Assembly (NCBI GenBank): GCA_963277665.1
Contig: OY728147.1
Coordinates: forward strand, 1,265,849,424-1,265,913,423
DNA: 64,000 nt
Source: Viscum album
Taxonomy: Eukaryota; Streptophyta; Magnoliopsida; Santalales; Viscaceae
Direction of reading: 5' to 3'
The notes beneath the pieces are model-generated. The model saw nothing but the letters and a program-made list of their open reading frames with translations. It ran no database searches and was not told the DNA's origin. The translations under genes and the position numbers were made by a program. Positions 39,197-50,140 of the stretch are shown here, piece after piece. Within the stretch, counting starts at the first letter, position 1. Each line of letters starts with the position of its first letter.

Positions 39197-39990
39197 TGTT
39201 GCATAACGGATTTGTTTCAGGGTTTTAGAAATCATTCAAAAGAGAGGGGACATGGGTCACCGACTCATAAATGATCCATAAAATATTAGTGGGACAGAAT
39301 GTAATGTATATAAGAACATTTTAATGAAATTTTAAATATACACCATATGAAATGAATAACTTGAAAGGAAGACAAAAATAAGATTTCTCTTATGAAAATT
39401 CGGCAGCCTAATGGTGTTACTTAAAACGTCAAAAATGAATTGATTAGATAAAATAGGGTATCCCATAAGATTAAGATAAAAAGGACAGTATTATAGATAT
39501 ATAATATCATAACCCAACATAAAAAATGAACTTGAAATAAATGACATGAAAATAGAAGTTGAAAATTGAGAAGGGTGGAAGAATCCATTACAAAAATTCA
39601 GCAGCATAACGACGTTACTTAAAACATCAAAAAAATGAATTGAAGAGATCAAATAGGGTCTATCATCATATGAACATATAAAGTAAATTATTATTGATAT
39701 ATAATATCATAATCCAACATAATAAAAGGAACTTTAATGAAATGACATGAAAATAGAACTTAAAAAATTAGATGGTTGGAAGAATCCCTTACAAAAATTC
39801 GGCAGCCTAACGGCGCCACAAAAACATCCATAAAACGAAATGATGAGAGTAATAGGGGATATCTACTCATATGATCATGAAAATGGAAGTAATATTAATA
39901 TAAAATAACATTCCCCAACATAAGAACATGGGTATTTAATGAAATAACATACAAAAGTGTACTTGAAAAGAAAGAGAGAGGTAGGATCCC
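39197..39990 (-). repeat. 200-bp tandem repeat in the solo LTR
   Basis: AAAATTCGGCAGCC-type starts lie at 39395, 39593 and 39794, giving periods of 198 and 201 bp, with a partial older unit from about 39197. Shared inner words are AATAGGG, TATAATATCATAA, CCAACATAA and GACATGAAAATAGAA. On the minus strand each unit border reads TTTTTGTAAKGGAT, a copy of the real-looking splice donor CAAG|GTAAGGGAT at 39995/39994. Confidence 0.85.
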
Positions 39991-39998
39991 TTACCTTG
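39988..39998 (-). promoter_or_regulatory. Putative 5' splice site in the solo LTR
   Basis: The minus strand reads TTCAAG|GTAAGGGATCC, a near-perfect plant 5' splice site, with the cut between 39995 and 39994. It lies about 145 bp behind the TATA-like TAATAAATAC at 40133-40145, the same order as in the LTRs at 2877 and 9783. Confidence 0.5.
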
Positions 39999-40132
39999 AA
40001 GAGTAACTTCGAAATCACGATGGTCGGGACCATGGGAGGCTTGAGGGACCCTTGGGAGGACTCCTTGGAAGGTAATGAGACCATAACTTTTTTGGGAAGG
40101 ATTTGGAAATGAAATTAATGAGGTAAATGCTT

Positions 40133-40145
40133 CGTATTTATTAGA
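40133..40145 (-). promoter_or_regulatory. TATA-like box, inner promoter of the solo LTR
   Basis: The minus strand reads CTCTAATAAATACGAAGC. It corresponds in position to the TATAAAAA box of the long LTRs and precedes a GC-richer leader of about 150 bp that ends in the splice-donor-like site. Confidence 0.45.
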
Positions 40146-40343
40146 GAAGTCAGGGGACAAAGCATTAATTGCCAAGGGACACCTCATCGTTGGTACTGGA
40201 AAAACCATGGGCTTTCCCATGGTATTGGCCACTTGGGACACCTCATACCTTATATTACTATTCATAAGTCAACCAGAATTATTTCATATTTATTACATCC
40301 TTAATGATGTCATTAAACACCCAAAACTCAAAAACTGTATTTT

Positions 40344-40700
40344 CACTATTCACCAAAAATTCAACTTTCTTAGAAAAATCCCAAAATTTCACCTTAACCA
40401 AATATCGATGCTCTGATTACAAAAATGAACTCCATTTTGTAAAAATAATTTTCTAAATATTATTAATTTAATTTCTAAATAAAAACACTATTCACTGAAA
40501 ATTCAACTATTTCAAAAAAATCCCAAAAAAATCACCTTAACCTAATATCAATTCTCTGAATTCAAAAATGAAGTCAATTTTATAAAACCAATTTTCTAAT
40601 TATTTTTAATAGAATTTTAAAATAAAAAAAACTATTCACCTGAAAAACTAATACATAAATAGTACTTTCTGAAACATTTATTTACCAATTTTATTGAATC
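40344..40700 (-). repeat. 143-bp tandem repeat in the solo LTR
   Basis: The word CACTATTCAC starts at 40344, 40486 and (as ACTATTCAC) about 40630, giving periods of 142 and 144 bp. Two full units and the beginning of a third are present. Shared text includes CACCTTAACC and ATTTTCTAA. Confidence 0.75.
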
Positions 40701-41066
40701 ACATTACATAATCAAGGTTCCTAGGTTATATTAATAATTTTTTAAATGGGGTTACTTAATCCATTTGATCAAATTACTAATCATAAGCGTAAAATCACTA
40801 TTGATAATTTAGTGTTCATCTAAAATTATGTTGATCTTATTAGACTCAAAATTTCTTACTGAAAATAACTGCAGAAGACCATTTTTTGAATATCATTACA
40901 CAATATTAATTATTTAAGGTTTACATATATATTTTTAAAATTTATTTTTTCTAAAATTCATCAATAATATGCATACTATATTTATCTAGACATTTGAAAA
41001 TTCATAAACGTCACCATAAGTAGAAATCAAAATTTTTTATTTAAATCAAAGGATAACACAAGGCAG

Positions 41067-41336
41067 TTATGGTCTCATTACATAACCCCTTATAACACCA
41101 GCATAGGACCTAAGAGTAATGTGTGTTAGGGTGGAAAAATCATGGGGCAGTTCAGCCAACATTGCTCGAGTAGTGATTTCTATCAGCTTGAACTTCTTGC
41201 GAAGTTGATTTCATTCGAGCTTTAGAGGATGAAGTTCAGCTTGGGTTTGGTCTAGATCAAAGCCCAAATTTGTTACCTCGTTCCCGAGTTCCGTCAGATG
41301 GGCTTCGATCGGCCCGAGACTACTGGATGGGGCCAT
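41067..41336 (-). pseudogene. CpG-rich coding-like frame inside the solo LTR
   Basis: From ATG at 41336 the minus strand reads MAPSSSLGPIEAHLTELG and continues for 89 residues to a TAA at 41067-41069, with one inner stop at codon 42 (TGA in the context GAA TGA AAT, probably a former CGA). The heptad-like leucines and charged residues of residues 10-60 suggest a coiled coil. It resembles N-terminal coiled-coil parts of some plant gypsy Gag proteins, but I do not recognise the product. A TATA box ends about 38 bp upstream. The segment 41161-41340 holds ten CpGs; the next 180 bp upstream hold none. It is either a leader peptide encoded in the LTR or a captured gene piece. Confidence 0.5.
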
Positions 41337-41373
41337 CGAATCTACTTTCTACAATAATTAATCATGATCACTT

Positions 41374-41383
41374 GTATTTATAG
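41374..41383 (-). promoter_or_regulatory. TATA box, outer promoter of the solo LTR
   Basis: The minus strand reads TTTCTATAAATACAAGTG, a strong plant TATA box about 165 bp inside the LTR. The expected start of transcription would lie only a few bases before the ATG at 41336. Confidence 0.6.
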
Positions 41384-41547
41384 AAAGTAATTGTAACATT
41401 TAGTTTCTAATGGTCATATTGACCAACTGTCATATAACAGTTGAAACCCAATGGTATCATTTTAATTATACTCATTTTATTAAATAAATAAATAGCCCAC
41501 AAAAATTAGGGAACAAAATTTAATCAAAAGAAATTTGGGCCATTACA

Positions 41548-41552
41548 ACCAA
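41548..41552 (+). repeat. Target-site duplication ACCAA, right
   Basis: It is identical to 38365-38369 and directly follows the terminal CA of the solo LTR. Confidence 0.85.
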
Positions 41553-41562
41553 AGTCATTACC

Positions 41563-43300
41563 ACATGACATTAAACTGAATGGTTCCACAAGAAAAATGT
41601 ATGTCTCAATTCCGGGAATCACATGACATGTAGTGAAGCCAGAAAAATTTGTTTTGGCCCTATCCCTACTTATTTTTCATGTCAAGTGACCCTCATCCAT
41701 ACGTATGTTTTAAAACTACATAGATTCATAACATCTATTTTCCTTAATTATGATTGATCAATGTCTTTACCAAAATACTTAAAATCTCACATCTAACTTC
41801 CTTTTTATATGACATTAAACTACACAGGTTATCTAGAACAATGTATATCTTGATTTTCATTTGCAATAGGATACGTATGGATTCCTTCATCCTAAATCAT
41901 GGTCTATACACCAGATGGTAATATATTCCTGTATGCCTAATTTAGTTTCGAATATATGTCAATAGAAACCCCAACCAATCCTTTTTTCACACATCGATCA
42001 TAGATCATATGGGGTTAGTAATTTTGGTAAGGTGGTCCTTGTAAAAAAATCATAATATCCTTCAACATGAACATGTTGGTCCTGAATGAAGGACCTTGAA
42101 TAGAATACCATGTGCCTTTCTTGCATGATGTTAAACTTCATGGTTAATGTCCGATTCCTGACATGAAACAGCACACTCTTGTAGACCTTGTTGGAGAGGA
42201 CCACTAAAATCGGTGTTTGTCTTCTATCATACCTATATTTTAAAGAACTATACGTGGATTGATTTTCATTTTCATGAGGTATAATGTGACACCGAGACAT
42301 CAACCTAGTGAACCATGTTTTAACATATCTTTATTTTCCATGTCATTTCATATAAGTCCTTCATTTATGATGTTAAACAGCATGGTTCCCCAAAAACTAT
42401 GTGTGGATTAATTAATGTCATTATAGGAGACGGTTTGATGCTTCGATCAAAAAATTTTTGCTCAGATATGAAAATAAATTCAAGAAATTACAACCTCCAA
42501 ATACGGTTTATACCAACGCAGATCATTTCACATGAAGTAACTACATCTAACTTGATTCACATCCTTCTAAGATACATAAATACACCAAGATTTCAAACTC
42601 GGGATCCTATGATAATAAGAAAATATAAAACATCACCTCAATTTGCATACGAGTAAGACCTGAACAGGGATACTTCATAAGAAAGTTTTCTAGTTTGAAT
42701 CCCATAACTATGGGATACATAACGACCCGTATAAAGTTTTCATTGGACCTGCCACAACAATACCATTTCATGTTGGAGAGCCCATTTCATTACCATAAGA
42801 CGATAAAATACATGTCCCCTTAAGAAGTACATGTGCCTTGATTCCTTCCATTACAAGATACATAGTTATGCTCGAATTTTAGGTCCAGCATCAATAATGG
42901 ATTAAAAATGAACTCCAATCTACATAGGGAGACCAGTTCATGAGTTCTCAATTTCCTACATATGAGTTATATCAATGAATGGCATGCTCATGCACATAGT
43001 ATTCCTTAAAAAAATTCACTTAAATCCACAAAAATCGTTATCTCATGATGTTAATCTTCCTAGAAGATGTCTTATAGTATAAAAATACACATTAAAAACA
43101 TGTCCTTATCACATGGCGTAAAAATGTATGGAATATATCCTCACCATAAGAAAACAATGCATGAAACATGTCCTTACATCATTATGTTAAATGAACAGAA
43201 AAAATCCGTACCATATGAAAATAAACTGTATGGAAAATTTCTGTGCTGCATGATGTTAAATTATAGAAAAAACATCACCACTACATGATGATAAATTGTG
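41563..43300. repeat. 34-35-bp minisatellite, right part, partly degenerate
   Basis: ACATGACATTAAACTG at 41563 resumes the array from 38311. Single copies of the ATGATGTTAAAC word stand at about 41803, 42128 and 42367. A regular run follows with starts near 43111, 43144, 43179, 43213, 43248 and 43283, that is 33-35 bp apart. The middle part, 41.6-43.0 kb, is eroded and holds no gene. Confidence 0.7.
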
Positions 43301-43419
43301 TAGGCCGTCACTAATTTTTATCTCCTATAAAGAGGCCACCTGATCCTTACCTCAGATTTCCATAATACATTATGCTCCCATCAACTTTTAATGAACCTCA
43401 ATCCATAAGACACATGTCC

Positions 43420-45250
43420 TTCCATAGGATCTTAGAGTATCCAAAAACATTCCACGGCCTAGGAAAGGATACCTAGCTTTGAGGGAACATTTTCTTTACT
43501 ATACTTATATGTCTATGGAACTTGAATATGCAGCTAATTTCATCAACCAAATGTATCACTCTACCAAAGTAAATTCCAAACATTTTGGGCATTGATGTCA
43601 ATGTGGTAGAAATCAACACCCTAATATAATCTGAACCTATCCCAATATGATTTTCCAATGTCATCACTCATGACATGAGAACCCCAATCCATGAATTACA
43701 ATATTCGCATCTCTTGATCAAATGGGTGAGGGGTACTCATGAACCTGGGTATCCTAATTAGGATCTTATGTATCATCATGAATATATGTTTCATCTGCAT
43801 CATGACTATAAAATACTTAAACATTGGTCGAAGTTTTCTGACCATAAACTCTAGCCTATAATGGTCTAGATCCTATGACTTTAAATTGCAAGAAAATGAG
43901 GCACCAATCATGTCAGCTAAAAAATACAAAAAGGGTGACCTGAGAAAAATTCATGTCTTTGGCCACTAAACTTTAATCCATTATAAAAAAATAAAAGTAT
44001 AAATAAATAAGTAATAAATCTCATAGGTTCTTCTTAGTAACCCTAGTAAAAGTCATACAATTATCACTCAACCCCTAGGTTCAAGAGAATGATAGATTAA
44101 TGATTTGTAATATCTCCTTGACATAAAAATATGTTGTCTAGGAGGTGAAAAAAAAATTAGGGTACTCAAACCATTAAGGGATCATACAGTTTCAACAAAT
44201 CACTCATTATGATTTTGGGTTCCTCAGATCATTGTAAACATTCAATGACCCTTCAAAAATATATATGGAATTTAGGGTCCATGTTCTTGACTATAAATAT
44301 ATGCATATGGATCTTACATATGCACCTATGGTCATTAACCAAATGAATCAATCTGAAAAGGGTAAATTCCAATCCTTTAAAGTGGTAACATCACTACAGT
44401 AGCACTCAACACCTTAGTGTGGCTGAACCAATATTGGTATGATTGTCCCATATCATCCTCCAAATATAAGTACTTTTGACCATGACTTATAGTCTCTGAA
44501 AAAAAAATATTAGTATTTTTTACATCCTTGATGATACATCGTCTAGTTTTCCACCCTTTCTCAAGGCAAGAATGTGACAATCCATTCCCAAACATTCGAT
44601 GACTCACACCTCATGATTCAAAACCATAGTGTATACTGCTCGAGCTTCACTATCAAGATCTGAAATTCTCAAGGGTTCCAGAATACTTCCTGGATAGCCT
44701 TCCACCCTACCAAACCTCATAATCTAGACATTTTAGTCTTCACAAATTCAACATTGACCTTAAATAAGAGTGGAGATCATATTTTTCTTTCCCATTCTAC
44801 TGACACATTAAGGACCTGACCTACCAACTATAGGCATATTCTTCTTTCTATAATGAAGAATCAATCATTGTGAGCCCATAAAATTTAGTATGGAACCTGG
44901 AATCACAAAATGTCATGGAACATACACATCATTTCATCACTGTCCCATATTAACAAACTAAAAAATTTGGGTTATAGCATAAATCACCCATATTCTAACT
45001 ATCAAATCATACCAATTATCCCTAGTATTTCACACTCAACTGATAGTACCTTCATAATTCATTCATATCCCTTGGAACTGATACTTGGATTCAAGGGACC
45101 CTATGATTTAATATGTATACATACCCAAGTATTTTTTATATCTTCTTATGGTCATCAACCAAATTTTGTTCTCCATAGAAATGAATTTCTAATCCTTGTG
45201 AGCCCTAGCAAAAACATGAAAAAGATCAACATCCCATAGTGTTTTGGGAC
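43420..45250. repeat. Direct repeats about 0.8 kb apart
   Basis: Three similar blocks begin near 43.42, 44.23 and 45.06 kb. Each has a GGGACC/GGGTCC-like word, then TTGACTATA...ATATG..., then CATCAACCAAAT(G/T) or CATTAACCAAATG, then TAAATTCC or ATTTCTAATCC. The minus strand of the first two blocks gives similar peptides (GIGSDYIRVLIST and SYQYWFSHTKVLSAT). They are poorly conserved, so this could be a decayed tandem array or part of an old antisense coding region. Confidence 0.4.
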
Positions 45251-45335
45251 ACTCCTGACATGTTTTAACTATATTTCATGATCATTTATCTTGTATAATA
45301 TAAAATACATTAATCTAGTGAAATAGATAGTATGT

Positions 45336-45605
45336 GCTAAAAGGCCCAAAACAAATGTAATACCATGTCTATCCTATAATAGTTTAAACTAAAGAAAAAT
45401 TGGTTCTCAGATAAAAGACCCTAAAATGAATCATTATTTGGTATGATCTAAAATACCCTAAAATAATGAAAGCATAGGTCCATGCTAAAATACCCTAACC
45501 AATAACATGACCAAGATAAAATAACCTAAGACAACGAAATATCAAGCCTGAGATAAAAGTCCTTACAAAAATAAATATCATTACCAAGCTAAACGTCCCA
45601 AAACT
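45336..45605. repeat. 36-bp minisatellite
   Basis: Units with GATAAAAGACCCTAAAA or GCTAAAATACCCTAA start near 45336, 45410, 45445, 45484, 45515, 45552 and 45588, mostly 31-39 bp apart and averaging about 36. The region is distinct in sequence from the 34-bp array. Confidence 0.6.
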
Positions 45606-47867
45606 ACTTCACAAAATTGATTGATCCTGCAATTTATTGTAATTACCACCATAAGACCTTATAAGAAATCATGGAATGATCACCAGGACAATCAGATTCA
45701 AAAAACAATAGAACATTCTCCCTAAATGACATATATGTTACATAAATATACTTATTCGAATAAAAGGATATCACAATAAATAGAATAGATATATTAGTAT
45801 GGAATATCATGTAGGTTTTAATTCATGTGAACTTCTCAAATATAATCTTTTATGATTCAAATATTTAGATCCAAACATTCAAGTGTTCATTATATTGTGA
45901 AAAGGATGGGAATCATTGGTTATTTGCATAATATCGGTTCAATGAAATTTATCCACAACATGAATAAATGGTAGACTAGACCACACATATATTTTTTAGA
46001 AAACATATTCCTTAATACCATGAAAATGGAGGAATCTCTACATATCCAAACTTCTCTTATGAATTCACATGCCAAATCAATATTGAAAATATTCAATTTC
46101 ATCACATCATGGGATCATATGAAAACTTGGGTTTAGAATTTCTCTACTTCATGGAAGACACAAATTTGTGTAGCTAATCATCAGATTAAATTTCTACCTT
46201 TGCATCCTGTTATAAACCCTTCTCCCTGGAAATGCTTTCATGTCATGCCTTTTATTCCACATCATGATTTCCCTACTTCTCCATTATAGCCTTATAAAAT
46301 CTATAGAGTGTATATTGAAATTGATAAAACAATTAATAGAGATGGATGATCTTAGAAAAAGATGATAAATATTAGAATAAAAATGGATATTAAATCCCTC
46401 CCATTATTTTACTATATCATGATGATTGGCTGCATCTATTTTATGCTAGGAATATTCTTCCACATCCTCATCACAATTTAGCTTCACTAAAGATGCAGTC
46501 TCGGTAGATTCTCCCCTTAAATCAAGGGTCATATTCTTATCTTATAGAGGTAATATTCCCATTACTTAAGCATGAGAGGAAGAATAATATTAACCCTCAG
46601 AACTAAGGGTAGGAAACCAAAAATAATATTTTCCCTAATGATCCTTCTACTCCTCCAAGTGGGTCTTAGAAACTAATTCCCAATCCTCCTCATCCCACCA
46701 TGTGTCATGCCATTGAGTGATATAATTATGTATACATGAGTTGTTCACCTAATTCTATTCTTTGAATGGATATGTATTCTAGGACCAGGTCACTTGGGGA
46801 AATAGTTTTTCTCGTTGTCCTTGATGACAATCATAGAGAACTAGCCCATACATTATTTGAAGTAGTCATAAAAACCCCTTAGAAAGCTCGAACCAATACC
46901 TCTGAGACTCTGGGAAAAGATATTACAACAAACGGGACGGGGTTTATGATTTATAGGATGAATGAGATGGTATCACTAGGTAATCGACATATATGAACGA
47001 GGATACAAACATAGCTTCAATAGTCACACAACTAGTGATATACACTACCCCAACACCATCCTCGGATGAAGATGAAACTCATTCTTGTGATGATTGACTT
47101 TGTGGGAACATAGGTTATTTTCGTAAATACATTCTTCACTTGCCATCCGTGAAGACTACAGGAGAAAAGGAGATAAAATCAAGACATATTACTTAAAAAA
47201 AATTTCCAGTCATCATGAGTAATTCAAATTTTTCAAAACATTCTTCTTACAATTCTAAAGCAATGAACGAATATATAATTGTGTTAAAAACCCACAAAAA
47301 TGAAACTACGCACGTCAAAACAAATGGTACTATCATTGATACATTTTTAATAGGAAACAAGAATGATCAAGAGGGAATCATGGCCATCTAATGGTCTTGG
47401 TGGGTTGGGCCTAATAATGTAGGGTTTTCTGAAGAAACTGAACACTCTATCACACCCGTAGGAGTAGATACATGCTCTTCTAAAGAAGATCAATGGGGAG
47501 AATTTCATTTTAAAAATATTAGTATTTATTGGAAAATAAATCCAAGATAATTGTAGAGTGGAATACCAGGCATACTTGTGGATTCTAGAAGATAGGGATA
47601 TAATAATGTGAATCACTTAATTTTCTTCTTCCCCCATTCTATGTAATTCTCAGCATAGTGTGATGTAGTTGAAACTATTTATTTAAGAACATCAATCGCT
47701 ACACTCATATGATTTTTTGAACATAAGGACCCTTTTTCATTGGTCCCCTAGTCACTGCCAAATCCCCCCCTCTTCAGTCATTCCATGATGAGTATATTCA
47801 AGGTATGGATAATCTTATTGATCATTAGAATCATCCAACTATGTTTATAGGTATAGGGTGATAATAT

Positions 47868-50077
47868 AGTATTAGGACCAATCTCATGATTATGGTGATC
47901 ATATTCAAGTATTATCTTCTGTTGTTAAAAATATTTTAAACGAAGAAATGAAATTTTAGAATAAAAGAAAATCACTTCAATTTTTATTTTAATCAAACTA
48001 ATCATCATATTATTGGAATTAGACCCAAAACACATAAGGAGTTAGATCATGTTGAGGAAGAATCTTTCTGGAAGAAAATGGCCATCTTACTTACACTTGA
48101 TCTGGTGTGGAATTTGAGAACATATTAGATAAGAATCTAAGTCTACATGAAATCGATTAAAAATGTGATGATGCTTTTCTAATCATTGAACTCTCATAAA
48201 TCATGAGTATTTGGAAATATTATGATGTAATCATGATGAGAGAAAGGGTAGTGAAATATATTTTTCCAATCATATTAAAATTGATTGGATCTGGATGGAT
48301 GGAGAAATTATGATGGCGATCGTATTCAACCAGATTGTAATTATTCTGGTCATAATGATGTTTATTGTATTCCTGTTAGTTGAATTATATACAATCATAT
48401 TTATGGTGAGTTTAAAAGAAATATAGTTGTGGGAGTTAAAGGAAGTTGAAATACATTATGATAAATGTCATATGATGTTGAAGCTGATCTCAATTTAATT
48501 CAATGTCATGATGGAATTCATAATACAGTCCCATGTTTTTGAATTAATGAAGTTTCTAAAGTTGATGTTATTGAATACCAATCAATCATTTTTGGTATAT
48601 CATCATATTTATTAGAGATATAAATTGTCATGAAGAAGTTTCATTTGTATTGTATTTATAATTGAAGGGAGATGTTTAAGAAGTAGAGAATGTGGTTTCA
48701 TGTACAATGAATAAATTCATAGCATAATCATAAATTTATTAAACCATTTGAAATGGGTTGACTTTATTTTTTTCATCTATGTGGATCAAGATAATAGATA
48801 AAGGATATATCATGATATGTTATCGAGGGAGATTTTTAATTTTGAAGAAGAATTATTGATTCTTTAATTGGTACAAAGTATTTTAAGGAAGAGTCGGAAT
48901 AGAGGTTGGGAAAAATAGGAAGGATTTCTATTTCATTATAAATTTATCTTTAATTTGTTTGAAGAATCATAATAAATAAATTGGACTGAGATAATGAGTA
49001 TGGGAATCAAAATCATACTGCTCATTGGAAAGAAATATGAAGGATAACTAAAGTCATTTAGAAGATTTGAGAATAATTGAAAACTTTTGACGAAATCATA
49101 GATGCAACCGAAATTCAATAAATCATAAAAATTCATGGAATATAGTTCATTGGGAAACCATTTTATATTCTATCCAAAACAATTGTTGGTTCTCCTTTAA
49201 AATGTGAATGTACTATGTACTTTTTCTGAATGAAGTATTGTTCATGGTAAGAGAGAGAAGCTCTAACTTTTTAGGGAGAGAAGAATTTTTTCATATTGAG
49301 CTAAGTTGAATATGCTTTGAAAATGGAGTGAAAGGATAAGAGATAAGATTATATTTCATTCATTTGATCATCATATTTTTCTCTTTATTTGTCGTCATAT
49401 ATGTCTGGTTGTCATATCGGGCTGGATAATCAGATCAGGATTTCTGTATTGGAATTTATGGACTAAGAAAGATTAAAATATAAATTAAATGAATCGTATT
49501 CTAACAGAGTCACATTTATCAAATTTGGAAATCATATTTGATGAATCGGATTGGGAGAATCATATTGGGTGAATTTGACTGGGTAATCAGATTGTAATTT
49601 CTATATCAAAGTCCTTGTTGATCTGATCGTCCTCTAGGTATGAAATTGAGTGTTTTTTATAAATAATTTATTTGTGTTAATTAAAAAGATGCAAAGGTAA
49701 CATGTTCTAATACAAAAATGTTGAATTTCCCCAAATTTACTAGAGGGTGCACACACTTTTTGATTTTTTACATAGTGATACACATGTGTAAGGCTATATC
49801 CTTTTTGTTTTATTCCACATAAAACGAATGGTTTTCTAGTTTATATAGTGGTTTTGTATCATTTCAAAACCATTAAAAGGATGTATATTTTCTTATTGGA
49901 TACATAACCTTGTGAATAATTTTGTTCCTATGGATATGTGTTTGAATTTGTTCGTTTGGGAATGAAATTTTTTACTATAAGTAAAGGTTGTTTTATTTTA
50001 AAGGAAACATAAAATAGAAAGTATAATGGATTCACCTCCTCCCCCTCTCAGGGATACAATTATCCTAATTGGGAACA
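47868..50077 (+). repeat. 5' LTR of the SIRE-type element
   Basis: It is collinear with 55765-58086. Shared blocks include GACCAATCT/TACCAATCT near the start, GATCATATT-AGGAAGAATC, GAGAGAGAA...TAGGGAGAGAA, GCACACT near 49750 and 57760, and GATTCTCC or GATTCACCTCC with ATTATCCT near the end. It contains several AATCAGATT-like words about 20-60 bp apart (49420-49600). The assumed end GGGAACA is at 50071-50077. Confidence 0.8.
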
Positions 50078-50083
50078 TTAGTC

Positions 50084-50097
50084 TAGTATTAGAGGTA
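50084..50097 (+). other. Primer binding site, decayed (initiator Met tRNA type)
   Basis: TAGTATTAGAGGTA differs from the usual TGGTATCAGAGCTA at three places. Two of them are G-to-A or C-to-T changes as expected for cytosine methylation decay. It lies 6 bp behind the assumed LTR end. Confidence 0.6.
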
Positions 50098-50140
50098 AAG
50101 GATCCCTTCTCTTATTTTTTTATGATTTTAATCGAAGATA

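Larger units (their letters stand above)
38370..41547 (-). mobile_element. Solo LTR of a gypsy-type element with intact target duplication
   Basis: The insert has TG...CA ends (on the minus strand it reads from TGTAATGGCCCAAATTT to GGGATGAAACA), is 3178 bp long and is flanked by ACCAA on both sides. It interrupts a 34-bp minisatellite without losing its phase. There is no internal coding region or second LTR, so it is a solo LTR left by recombination between LTRs. Inside, on the minus strand, are a TATA box and a short coding-like frame near the start, a 143-bp repeat, a second TATA-like box and splice donor, a 200-bp repeat, and a GCATTGGGTAAAGA word shared with the long LTRs. CpG is clearly more frequent than around it, so it is the youngest insertion here. 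Confidence 0.88.

Noticed and set aside
39875..40265. 69- and 109-codon minus-strand frames as a possible gene
   Set aside because: They cover the leader and donor region behind the inner TATA box of the solo LTR. No known domain is present, and a 5' splice site lies inside.
42399..42656. 85-codon plus-strand frame in the Tat 3' region
   Set aside because: It runs through eroded minisatellite DNA, has no motif and has no homologue in the window.
47080..47150. LCGNIGYFRKYI, similar to half of a CCHC zinc knuckle
   Set aside because: The first Cys spacing is wrong and His and last Cys are absent. No neighbouring gag could be read, so it is too weak to call.
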